NCBI RefSeq assembly: GCF_018555685.1
Contig: NZ_JAFLWW010000003.1
Location: 186,001-250,000, forward strand
Origin: Aminobacter anthyllidis
GTDB lineage: Bacteria > Pseudomonadota > Alphaproteobacteria > Rhizobiales > Rhizobiaceae
DNA: 64,000 nt
Reading direction: 5' to 3'
The position numbers were made by a program, and so were the translations under genes. This document shows, in pieces, positions 34,178 through 42,063 of the stretch (positions are counted from its first letter, which is position 1; every line of letters starts with the position of its first letter). The notes below the pieces were generated by a model. It was not told the DNA's origin. It searched no databases and worked only from the letters and a program-made list of their open reading frames with translations.

Positions 34178-35048
34178 AAACTCAGTCATCATTGGCGCGC
34201 ATCCCGATGATGAACTGCTGTGGTTCAACTCGATCCTGCGCGACGCCGACGAGGTCATCATCGTCTATCGCGAGTTTTGGGCGCAGCCGCGGATCGGGGC
34301 GGCGCGCAGTGCGGCCATCGCCGAGTATCCGCGCGACAACGTCACCTGCCTGGACATCGACGAATCCGGGGCTTATGGCTGCGCCAACTGGGCAGAACCG
34401 GTACTGACCGACTACGGCATCGGCTTCAGCATCGAGGCCAACCGGCGGGCGATGACGCGGCTGGCGCGCATTTCGATTGCGGCCCTGCCGACGGTGAAGT
34501 TGCAACGCATCGCCGCAGCGAGCGTCGCCAATGCCTACGAGGCCAACTTCCAGGTCCTATGCGACCGCCTGGAAACGCGCTTGAGACCCGACATGAACGT
34601 CTTCACCCACAATCCATGGGGCGAGTACGGCCATGAGGAGCACATTCAGGTTTTCCGCGCGCTCAACCTCTTGCGCGACAAGATCGGCTTCAAGCTGTGG
34701 ATGTCGAACTACTGCACGGAACGGGCCCTGCCCCTGGCCATGCGCCACTTCTCGGCCACTCCTGGGGCCTACATCAGGCTGCCGACGGACAAGGCATTCG
34801 CCAACGAGGTGGCCGATGTCTATCGCAAGCATGATTGCTGGACCTGGGCAGACGACTGGGCCTGGTTCGACGAGGAGTGCTTCATGGAAGCACCACGCGA
34901 GGCTGCGGAGACCGCAGCGCATAGCCACCTCTTCCCGCTCAACTTCTTCACCATCGACGCGTCGCGGTCGAAGAACTGGCTGCCGATTGCACTGACGATG
35001 TCCGCGGCATCGGCAGCACTGGCCGTGACATTGGCCGACGCCATCTGA
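34152..35048 (+). CDS. PIG-L-family deacetylase-like protein
   Basis: 298 residues from ATG 34152, with a GGGGGGAG ribosome site. The metal motif AHPDDE appears near residue 15 (VIIGAHPDDELLWFNS), and the second ligand group near residue 155 in HNPWGEYGHEEHIQVF. These match the zinc site of PIG-L/LmbE N-acetylglucosamine deacetylases. The C-terminal part is unusual, with WTWADDWAWFDEE and a final Ala-rich stretch. Overlap with the GNAT gene suggests paired acylation and deacylation of a sugar amine. Confidence 0.83.
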   Translation: MRTRPEFLENSVIIGAHPDDELLWFNSILRDADEVIIVYREFWAQPRIGAARSAAIAEYPRDNVTCLDIDESGAYGCANWAEPVLTDYGIGFSIEANRRAMTRLARISIAALPTVKLQRIAAASVANAYEANFQVLCDRLETRLRPDMNVFTHNPWGEYGHEEHIQVFRALNLLRDKIGFKLWMSNYCTERALPLAMRHFSATPGAYIRLPTDKAFANEVADVYRKHDCWTWADDWAWFDEECFMEAPREAAETAAHSHLFPLNFFTIDASRSKNWLPIALTMSAASAALAVTLADAI

Positions 35049-35263
35049 GACCGCGCGGTCAAGCCACCGCCGTAGCGTGATTGCTACATCGCCGACCGGC
35101 GCTCGCCGGTTGGCGGACGGGCTGATGTCCAAATGAATAGTGGCTGGAAAGATCCAGTCGCATTCCAAGCATTGCCTTAGGCATGTTTAACGTTTTTATC
35201 GCCATTTACCTGTAGCTGAATACAACAACGTCGTGTCGATCGAACTTGCCGCAGGTGCCGAAG

Positions 35264-37012
35264 ATGAACACCACTTTCACTCCGCCTCCTGCCTCCCTGA
35301 GCTCACGCCTCAAGGCCAAGACAAGAAGCCCGCTTTTTCTTTTGGCCATGGCGTTTCTGCTCATCTGCGCCTTGCTGGCACTGCCGGTCGCCGTGCCGAT
35401 CGGCCCGATGTATTGGGACGTGCTGATCTATTACGATGCGGCGAACCGCATTTTCGACGGTCAGGTGCCGATCAACGATTTCTTCACGCCCGTCGGCCCG
35501 CTCGGCTACTACCTGTTTGCCGGCTGGGTGACGCTGTTTCCCAATGCACAGCCGGCACTTGTGGCGCACTGGTCGCTGCTCGCCGTCACCGCGCCACTGA
35601 TGGCGCTGGTACTGTGGGATGTCGGGCAGCGCTCGCGCGGCATCGCATTCGCGCTGCTGGTGCCCTTCCTGCTTTTCGCGCTGCTGCCCTTCAACACCCG
35701 AGAATTCTATCCGTTCCCCGGCTCCGACGCCTTCGGCATCTACAACCGCCAGGTCTGCCAGATGCTGTATGTGCTGGTGGCGGCGCTGATGTTCGTACGC
35801 AATCGCTACCTGCTGGTTGCGCTGATTTCGCTCACCATGACCGCGCTGTTCTTTCTCAAGATCACCGGTTTCGTCGCTGGCGGCGTCATCGCCGCCTATG
35901 CGTTTTTCGCCGGACGGGTGAAGTTCCGCTATGCGTTGGAAGCACTGGTCATCTTCGCCGCTGTGCTTGCCGTCATCGAGGTGGCCAGCGGCCTAGTCAG
36001 CCACTATGTCACCGACATCCTCAGGCTGGTGATGATGAACGGCGGCACGCTGCTGCCGCGCTTCCTGCAATCGACGTCGATCAATTTTGGCGTCGTGCTC
36101 GCCACCTCTGCCCTGGCAATCGTTTTGCTCTGGTCCGACCGGCGCAAGCTGCTCGAGCGCTTCGCCGCCGACCGGAAGACCTCTGTCACCACAGCGGTTT
36201 CAGGGCTTCTCGACCACAATGGCCTTTGGCTGCTCGCGGTGCTCTTTGCCGGCGTGCTGTTCGAGACGCAGAACACCGGCAGCCAGGCTTTCATCTTCCT
36301 GGCACCGCTCGTCGTCGCCATCCTGCTCAAGGCGTCCAAGCTCCTTTCCAGGCCAATGGTGTTGTTGTCTGTGCTGGCACTCGCCGCTGCGGTCGTGTTG
36401 CCACCGGCGTTGTTTGTCATCGAACGCGCGGCCCGCGCCTATATCGGCTCACTCAAGAACCAGCCCATCGCGCAACGCAATCTGGGTACGCTCGGTGCCG
36501 TCAACATGCGCAGCGAAGTCGCCGTTCGCGTCGACCACATGCTGAAGTTCTATCCCGAGCACCGCTCGCTCTATACCGATCTCACCAATGCCGGCGAATT
36601 GCCGACGCCGCTGCTCTATTCCGACTTCGACTTCCAGGTCACCTATCTGAGCAACGTCGACACGGCGGTCGATTCCATCCGCAAGCTGGAGGCCGACAAG
36701 GGCATCCGCTTCAACACGCTGATGTCGCTGAACTTCGTCAACCCGTTCCCTTGGCTGCTGGACCGCTCGGCGCCGCTGCACATCGCCATCGGCGCCGATC
36801 CGATGCGCGCGGTGCCCGATCCCGGCTCGACCGAAGAGGCTGCGGTGGCGGACACCGACCTCATCCTTCTGCCCACCTGCCCGCCGACGACGGCCAATGC
36901 CGCGCTCTACGACATGTACAAGAGCGGCCTGACCCAGCACCGCCGTATCCAGCTCGATGCCTGTTACGACGCCTTCGTCCACCCCCGGTTCTTCGCCGCG
37001 CTGGACAAGTAG
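35264..37012 (+). CDS. Polytopic membrane protein, GT-C glycosyltransferase-like
   Basis: 582 residues from ATG 35264; a TTG at 35246 is also in frame. About ten hydrophobic helices are followed by a soluble C-terminal domain of roughly 170 residues. After helix 1 comes an extended loop with MYWDVLIYYDAANRIFDGQVPINDFFTPVGPLGYY. Acidic residues in the first periplasmic loop are where GT-C enzymes place their metal-binding DxD-like pair. I do not recognise a named family. The facing operon makes what looks like a polyprenyl-phosphate pentose, which would be a natural donor for such an enzyme. That link is inference. The 215 bases upstream hold no feature I can support. Confidence 0.65.
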   Translation: MNTTFTPPPASLSSRLKAKTRSPLFLLAMAFLLICALLALPVAVPIGPMYWDVLIYYDAANRIFDGQVPINDFFTPVGPLGYYLFAGWVTLFPNAQPALVAHWSLLAVTAPLMALVLWDVGQRSRGIAFALLVPFLLFALLPFNTREFYPFPGSDAFGIYNRQVCQMLYVLVAALMFVRNRYLLVALISLTMTALFFLKITGFVAGGVIAAYAFFAGRVKFRYALEALVIFAAVLAVIEVASGLVSHYVTDILRLVMMNGGTLLPRFLQSTSINFGVVLATSALAIVLLWSDRRKLLERFAADRKTSVTTAVSGLLDHNGLWLLAVLFAGVLFETQNTGSQAFIFLAPLVVAILLKASKLLSRPMVLLSVLALAAAVVLPPALFVIERAARAYIGSLKNQPIAQRNLGTLGAVNMRSEVAVRVDHMLKFYPEHRSLYTDLTNAGELPTPLLYSDFDFQVTYLSNVDTAVDSIRKLEADKGIRFNTLMSLNFVNPFPWLLDRSAPLHIAIGADPMRAVPDPGSTEEAAVADTDLILLPTCPPTTANAALYDMYKSGLTQHRRIQLDACYDAFVHPRFFAALDK

Positions 37013-37036
37013 GCTTCGCCTCCAAAGCGGAAAGGC

Positions 37037-37521
37037 TCAGTTCTTCTCGCGGTCGTAGAAGTCAGCCGTGTTCTCGGCCAGGAACATCTTGCGCAACCTC
37101 GGAGCGCCCTGCTTGCCAGTGACCACCAGCACCTTGCCGGAATCGGGTATTCGCAAGCCTCGACCTCCACCAGCGTCGACAGTGCGAGATAGCGCATCGT
37201 CCTCATCCCGGTGTTGATGATCTGGTGAGCCACTTCAGCTCCGCCAGTTGGACAGGCGATGACGTCATGCTGGCGGATCGGAAAGCGCTTGTCGCCGAAG
37301 CGAAGCTCGCCCTCGCCTTCCAGGATGAAGAACATCTCCTCTTCGCCGTGGTGGCAGTGGAACGGGCATTGAACCTTGCCCGGCGGCAGGATGGTCAGGT
37401 TGTAGCCGAGGCTTTGCGCGCCGATGTGACGGCTTATCGACGCCCTCTTCGACGTGTAGATGCCATTCTCCTCGATGTCGTCGAACTCGACCTCGTCCAG
37501 GTTCATGATCGGCTTGACCAT
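37037..37521 (-). pseudogene. Cupin protein broken by a one-base deletion near 37145
   Basis: ATG 37521 has GGAGGAGC upstream and begins a cupin of the mannose-6-phosphate-isomerase-like type: GYNLTILPPGKVQCPFHCHHGEEEMFFILEGEGELRFGD holds the metal-binding His/Glu pattern. The frame runs normally to ACEYP, then continues as unlike text (IPARCWWSL) over the end of the GT-C-like gene. Restoring one base near 37141-37148 gives YPDSGKVLVVTG, APRLRKMFLAENTADFYDREK and a stop at 37037, a typical cupin tail. So either the gene is a fresh pseudogene or the assembly lost one base. Without the fix, the product would have 185 residues. Confidence 0.72.
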
Positions 37522-37633
37522 TCGCTCCTCCCGATTGTTGCTCCGCCGCACAATCCGAGCATGCCTCGCTTGAGAAAGCCGGACAACCGCCTCCCGCCAA
37601 CAGCGACAACGCCCTCCGGCAACCAGCCAACAA

Positions 37634-37660
37634 AAAAGCCGGGTCGAGACCCGGCTTTTG
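37634..37660. terminator. Terminator downstream of the aminotransferase gene
   Basis: AAAAGCCGGGT / ACCCGGCTTTT with a CGAG loop lies 24 bases past the stop of the leftward operon and just upstream of the cupin gene. It separates the two transcripts and works in both directions. Confidence 0.85.
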
Positions 37661-37682
37661 AGGCGACAGGGATGATGTCCCC

Positions 37683-39155
37683 TTACTTGACCTGGCTTTT
37701 GACGAAATCCTTGACGATCGAAACGATGCCACGGCCAAGCAGGCTGTCGAGAGCGGCGATCAGCACGTCGACGTCAGCGCGGCTGCAGGTCAGCGGCGGC
37801 AACAGGCGCACCACATTGCGATTGTACTCGGTAAAGGCCACCAGCACGTCGTAGTCGCGCAGCAGCAGGGCACCGACGAAGCCGGACAGCGACCCCTTGA
37901 GCTTGTCGTCGAGCACGCTGACCACCGGGCGCAACACCATCGGCAGGGTCTGCGAGAAGTCGTGGAACTCGAGCCCGACCATCAGGCCCTGGCCACGAAC
38001 TTCCTTGATGATCTTGGGGTACTTCGCCTTGAGCTCCTCCAGCCGCTCCAGCAGATAGGCGCCGGTGTTGGCCGAATTCTCGATCAGGCCCTCGTCATAG
38101 AGCACGTTGAGCGTCTCGATGGCCGTGATGCAGCCCTCGCCGATGCCGCCAAAGGTCGCCATGGCGTGGATCATCGCCGTCTTGGGCGTGCCATAGGCCT
38201 TCATGTAGACGTCGCGGCGCGCGATCATCGCGGCCATCGCCGCCTTGCCGCCGCCCAGTGACTTGGCGACCGCAGTGATGTCGGGCACGACATCATAGTG
38301 CTCGAAGGCATAGAAGCGGCCGGAACGGCCGACACCGCACTGCACCTCGTCGGCGACCCAGATGACGCCATACTGGTCACACAGCGCGCGCAGCTTGTGC
38401 CAGAATGCGGCCGGCGCCTTGTTGATGCCGCCGCCGCCCTGGATTGTCTCGAGCACGATGGCACCGATTGCCGGATCGGAACGGAATGCGTTTTCGATGG
38501 CATTGATGTCGCCGAACGGCACGCGCACGGTGTTTTCGGTGAGCTTGAATTCACCGCGATAGAGCGCGCCGTCGGTGACCGAGAGCACGCCCTTGGTCTT
38601 TCCGTGGAACGAGTTCTCGGCGTAGACGATCTTGGGACGTGCCGGACCGGCCGCACGCTCGGCGAGCTTGACCGCGGCTTCCATCGCTTCCGAACCGGAC
38701 GAGCCGAAGAACACCATGTCGAGATCGCCGGGCGAAATCTGCGCCAGATTGTAGGCCAGCGCCGAAGCATATTGCGACATGAAGGCGATGCCGATCTCGT
38801 GGCGCTTTTCGTCCTGGAACTTCTTGCGCGCCTCGAGCACACGCGGATGGTTGTGGCCGAGTGCGAGCGAGCCGAAACCGCCGAAGAAATCGAGGATCTT
38901 GCGGCCGTTCTGGTCGATGTAGTGCATGCCCTCGGCACGCTCGATCTTGATCTTGTGGAAGCCGAGCAGCTTCATGAAATGCAGCTGGCCGGGATTGAGA
39001 TGCGCCTTGAACAGGTCGGTCATTTTGGCGACGTCGAGCGCCTTGGCCTGCTCGACCGACATCAGGTTCGGCTTGGCGAGCTTTGCCGAAGTCATTGCCG
39101 GCGCCACAGCGACAGCATGCGAATGGGCCGTATCCGGCTTGGTAACGAGCGTCAT
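37683..39155 (-). CDS. Class III pyridoxal-phosphate aminotransferase
   Basis: 490 residues from ATG 39155, nine bases after GAGGAT; an ATG two codons earlier abuts that site. Fold-type I class III markers are VFFGSSGSEAMEAAVKLA, the FHGKTKGVLSVT segment, IWVADEVQCGVGRSGRFYAFE and the cofactor lysine in ITAVAKSLGGGK. It belongs with ornithine/4-aminobutyrate aminotransferase relatives of undefined substrate. It is the last gene of the operon that resembles the polyprenylphosphoryl-arabinose pathway, 5-11 bases after the epimerase. It could transaminate a keto-sugar made by the upstream oxidase and epimerase, but class III enzymes rarely act on sugars. Confidence 0.83.
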   Translation of the reverse strand: MTLVTKPDTAHSHAVAVAPAMTSAKLAKPNLMSVEQAKALDVAKMTDLFKAHLNPGQLHFMKLLGFHKIKIERAEGMHYIDQNGRKILDFFGGFGSLALGHNHPRVLEARKKFQDEKRHEIGIAFMSQYASALAYNLAQISPGDLDMVFFGSSGSEAMEAAVKLAERAAGPARPKIVYAENSFHGKTKGVLSVTDGALYRGEFKLTENTVRVPFGDINAIENAFRSDPAIGAIVLETIQGGGGINKAPAAFWHKLRALCDQYGVIWVADEVQCGVGRSGRFYAFEHYDVVPDITAVAKSLGGGKAAMAAMIARRDVYMKAYGTPKTAMIHAMATFGGIGEGCITAIETLNVLYDEGLIENSANTGAYLLERLEELKAKYPKIIKEVRGQGLMVGLEFHDFSQTLPMVLRPVVSVLDDKLKGSLSGFVGALLLRDYDVLVAFTEYNRNVVRLLPPLTCSRADVDVLIAALDSLLGRGIVSIVKDFVKSQVK

Positions 39156-39166
39156 GTTCATATCCT

Positions 39167-40174
39167 CTATTCGGCCGGGGCGTGCTGTGGGGACGCAGTG
39201 ACGCCGTCCTTCTTGGCGCGATATTCCTTATAGGCGGCGATGAGCATGTCCTCGTCGCGATATTGCGGCACCCATCCGAGCTGGCGCTCACCCTTGGAGA
39301 CGTCGAGCACGCACTCCTCGTCGGCGATCAGATATTGCTCCGGATCCATGATCGGCATGTTCATCAGGTCGAGAAGGTCGAGTGTACGCTTGACCGCCCA
39401 GCCCGGCGTCGGCAGCAGGATCGACTTCGAACCGGCATGCTTGACGAGGTCGCCGAGCAGCTTGCGCACCGGCGGCGGGTTGAGCGAACCGAGATTGTAG
39501 GCCTCGTTCGGCACGCCGGCCTTCCAGGCAAGCCGCGCGGCTTCGGCGCAGTCAAACACCGAGATGAACTGATAGGGGTTCTTGCCCGAACCGATCATCG
39601 GCACCGGCAGGTTCCAGTCGATCAGCTTGAACAGCTTTTCCAGGATGCCGAGACGGCCGGGCCCGATGATCAGGCGCGGGCGGAATAGCGAGATGTTCAT
39701 GCCGCGCTCGCGCCAATCGGCAGCCAGTTCCTCGGTCTTCTGCTTCGACCAGCCATATTCGCCCAGCGGCGCCACCGGATGCTCTTCGGTCATCGGCTGG
39801 GTTACGGTGTGGCCGTAGATCATGTCGGTTGTGTAGTGGACCAGCTTCGGCGCCGCCGCATGGTCCATCGCCTTGATGATGTTTTCGGTGCCGAAATAGT
39901 TTACCGGGAAGAAGAAATCGTGGCGCTTGGCTCGAACCTGCAGCGGCGACAGCATCTTGGCCGACAGGTTGTAGACCATGTCGTCGGCCTTGATGCCGAC
40001 AGCAGCGATCGAGGCCGGCTCGGTCACGTCGCAATTGATAAAGCGTGCATTGCGATAATGCGCGAGATCGCTCTTGACGATGTCGGCAACGACAACCTCT
40101 TCGCCATCGGCGATCAGTTTGGGCGCAAGATGACGACCGACGAAGCCGTCGCCTCCGAAAATGATGTGTCTCAT
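39167..40174 (-). CDS. NAD-dependent epimerase/dehydratase (extended SDR)
   Basis: 335 residues. The Rossmann motif GGDGFVGRHLA is N-terminal, the catalytic Tyr and Lys lie in YGWSKQK (about residue 140), and FRPRLIIGPGR follows. It has the extended SDR layout used for nucleotide-sugar epimerases and reductases. In mycobacteria the partner of DprE1 is DprE2, a short-chain reductase that completes 2'-epimerisation of polyprenyl-phosphoryl ribose. This protein may fill that place, although it is of a different SDR subgroup. Its start overlaps the SMR gene stop by four bases. Confidence 0.84.
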   Translation of the reverse strand: MRHIIFGGDGFVGRHLAPKLIADGEEVVVADIVKSDLAHYRNARFINCDVTEPASIAAVGIKADDMVYNLSAKMLSPLQVRAKRHDFFFPVNYFGTENIIKAMDHAAAPKLVHYTTDMIYGHTVTQPMTEEHPVAPLGEYGWSKQKTEELAADWRERGMNISLFRPRLIIGPGRLGILEKLFKLIDWNLPVPMIGSGKNPYQFISVFDCAEAARLAWKAGVPNEAYNLGSLNPPPVRKLLGDLVKHAGSKSILLPTPGWAVKRTLDLLDLMNMPIMDPEQYLIADEECVLDVSKGERQLGWVPQYRDEDMLIAAYKEYRAKKDGVTASPQHAPAE

Positions 40175-40605
40175 CGCAAAAGCTCGCTTGTCTTGGTGGG
40201 TTCGTTAGAGGCCGCGGCGACAACTTCGCCGTGGTCGCGGCCACTCTGGGCGATCAGCACGGTGCCGACGCAAATGAAGGCGATGCCGGCGATGCGCCAG
40301 GCATTCAGGTCTTCATGGAAGACGAAGTAGGCGAACACCGCAACCGCGACATAGGCCAGGCTGAGGAAGGGATAGGCGAAGCTGAGTTCGACCTTCGACA
40401 GCACGTAGAGATGCGATGCCATCGAGATGACGAAAGTCAGAAGGCCGGCGAAGACCCAGGGACTGAAGACGATCTGCAGTATCTTGATCAGCGGATTGGT
40501 GCCTTCGAAAGAAAGCGGCCCGAGCGACATCATGCCCTGCTTGAGCATCAATTGTGCCGCCGCATTGGTCATCACTGTGAAAAGGATGAAGATGATATAT
40601 TTCAT
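40171..40605 (-). CDS. SMR/DMT-type small membrane transporter (ArnE/EmrE-like)
   Basis: 144 residues from ATG 40605, with four membrane helices: IIFILFTVMTNAAAQLMLKQGM, then segments around 50-70, 78-98 and 103-121. The final GIAFICVGTVLIAQ is typical of small multidrug-resistance proteins and of the ArnE/ArnF pair that flips undecaprenyl-phosphate aminoarabinose. In this operon a flippase for a polyprenyl-phosphate pentose is the natural reading. It overlaps the epimerase gene (ATGA) and follows the DprE1-like gene by 99 bases. Confidence 0.8.
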   Translation of the reverse strand: MKYIIFILFTVMTNAAAQLMLKQGMMSLGPLSFEGTNPLIKILQIVFSPWVFAGLLTFVISMASHLYVLSKVELSFAYPFLSLAYVAVAVFAYFVFHEDLNAWRIAGIAFICVGTVLIAQSGRDHGEVVAAASNEPTKTSELLR

Positions 40606-40704
40606 TGCTTTGTCCGTCCTTCGCACAACCTAACGGAAAGCTCCTGATATTCTGTGAAGCTTTCCAAGCAATTTGAACTTTTCCCGCACGTCTCTAACAA
40701 ACGC

Positions 40705-42063
40705 CTACTCGGCCGCCTGCGCCGTCTCGCCATTGCGCCCGCCCAGCCGGCCGGCGGTGCGGGCCCAGAAGTCGGACATGAATGCCGGATCGCGCATCGC
40801 CTCGAGCCGCTGCCAGTCCGGGAACGAAGCGGCGAATGTTTCGGCCGACATGCGCGCGTCCTTGTAGGGATTGACCGCGCCACCCGCGCCCACGGTGATC
40901 CGGTCGAGTTCGGCAAGCAGCTCCAGCGTGCGCCGGCCATGGTTCGGAAAATCGAGCGTCAGCGTGTAGCCGGGGCGCGCGAACGACAGCAGCGCCGGCG
41001 AACGCTGGCTGCCAAAGCGCTTGAGCACCGTCAGGAACGAGCCCTGCCCCGCGCGCCGCGCCGCCTCCAGCAAAGCAGGTATGGTCTCGCGGGCCACCCC
41101 TTCGGGCACGACGCTCTGGTGCTGGTAAAGCCCGCTCGGACCGTAGAGCCTGTTCCAGTCGGCAACCCCGTCGAGCGGAAAGAAGAACTTCTGGTAGCTC
41201 GCCTGGCTTTCCCTCAGCCGGCCGCGCCGCCAGCCATAGGCTGCGTTAAACAGCTTCAGGAAAGGCCGGTTGAGCAAGGTCAGCGGCGGCTGGAACGGCA
41301 CTGAAAGTTTCGCTGTGCCGCGCTCTGCCGTCCGCGCGCCATAGGTTGCGTGGTTGCCCGAAAGCAGCAGGCCTCGCCCGGCGTGCTTGCCGCCGGCCAT
41401 CTGGTCGATCCAGGCCACGGCATACTCGTTGTCGCGATCGGCGGCTTCGGAAAGATCGAAATATTCGCCGAGGCTGCCGAACGGCTTGACCGTCTCGGCA
41501 ATGTCGAGCGAAGGCACACGCATCAGCCGTATCGCGGCGGACAGGATGATGCCCGTCAGCCCCATGCCGCCGATCGTCGCCCAGAACAGCCGGGCGTTCT
41601 CCGCCGCCGAGCAGGCATAGGTGCGCCCGTCCGAGCGCAGCAATGTCAGGCGCTCGACATGGCAGCCGAAACTGCCGCGACGGTGATGGTTCTTGCCATG
41701 CACGTCGTTGGCGATGGCGCCGGCGAGCGTGACGAACTGGGTGCCTGGCACCACCGCGGGGAAAAACCCGTGCGGGGCGGCGTAAGCGATGATGTCTGCG
41801 AGCAGCGCGCCGGCCTCGGCTTCGATCAAGCCGGTCTCGGCATTGAAATATAAGACGCGCTTGCGCGGCCGCATGTCGACGACCGCACCGGCGCTGTTCT
41901 GGCAACTGTCGCCATAGCTGCGGCCATTGCCATAGGCGAGCAGCGATCCGGCGCGTGCCGTCCCGCCGGCCAGCAGCTTCTCTGCCTCGTCGATATCGAT
42001 CGCCTGGCTTGCGCCCGGATTGGCGCGGCCAAAGCTCTGGTAATCAGCCAGTCCCACGCTCAC
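40705..42063 (-). CDS. DprE1-like decaprenylphosphoryl-ribose 2'-oxidase
   Basis: 452 residues, FAD-binding PCMH fold with an ALO-type C-terminal domain. The FAD segment YGNGRSYGDSCQN and the block DVHGKNHHRRGSFGCHVERL closely match my recollection of mycobacterial DprE1 (GRSYGD..QN and HGKNHH.AGSFG). The active-site end NPYKDARMSAETFAASFP matches the DprE1 Lys418 region. The Cys that benzothiazinones attack in DprE1 is replaced here, as the strand reads PGYTLTLDFP. The reaction would oxidise C2 of a polyprenyl-phosphoryl ribose. Azorhizobium NoeO-type proteins for Nod-factor arabinosylation are related. Its start overlaps the stop of the UbiA gene by four bases. Confidence 0.87.
   Translation of the reverse strand: MSVGLADYQSFGRANPGASQAIDIDEAEKLLAGGTARAGSLLAYGNGRSYGDSCQNSAGAVVDMRPRKRVLYFNAETGLIEAEAGALLADIIAYAAPHGFFPAVVPGTQFVTLAGAIANDVHGKNHHRRGSFGCHVERLTLLRSDGRTYACSAAENARLFWATIGGMGLTGIILSAAIRLMRVPSLDIAETVKPFGSLGEYFDLSEAADRDNEYAVAWIDQMAGGKHAGRGLLLSGNHATYGARTAERGTAKLSVPFQPPLTLLNRPFLKLFNAAYGWRRGRLRESQASYQKFFFPLDGVADWNRLYGPSGLYQHQSVVPEGVARETIPALLEAARRAGQGSFLTVLKRFGSQRSPALLSFARPGYTLTLDFPNHGRRTLELLAELDRITVGAGGAVNPYKDARMSAETFAASFPDWQRLEAMRDPAFMSDFWARTAGRLGGRNGETAQAAE

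Noticed and set aside
35233-37122. A 629-codon frame overlapping the GT-C-like gene in another register.
   Set aside because: Composition is Arg/His/Ala/Pro-rich with no membrane segments, while the overlapping frame gives clear helices. Only one can be real.
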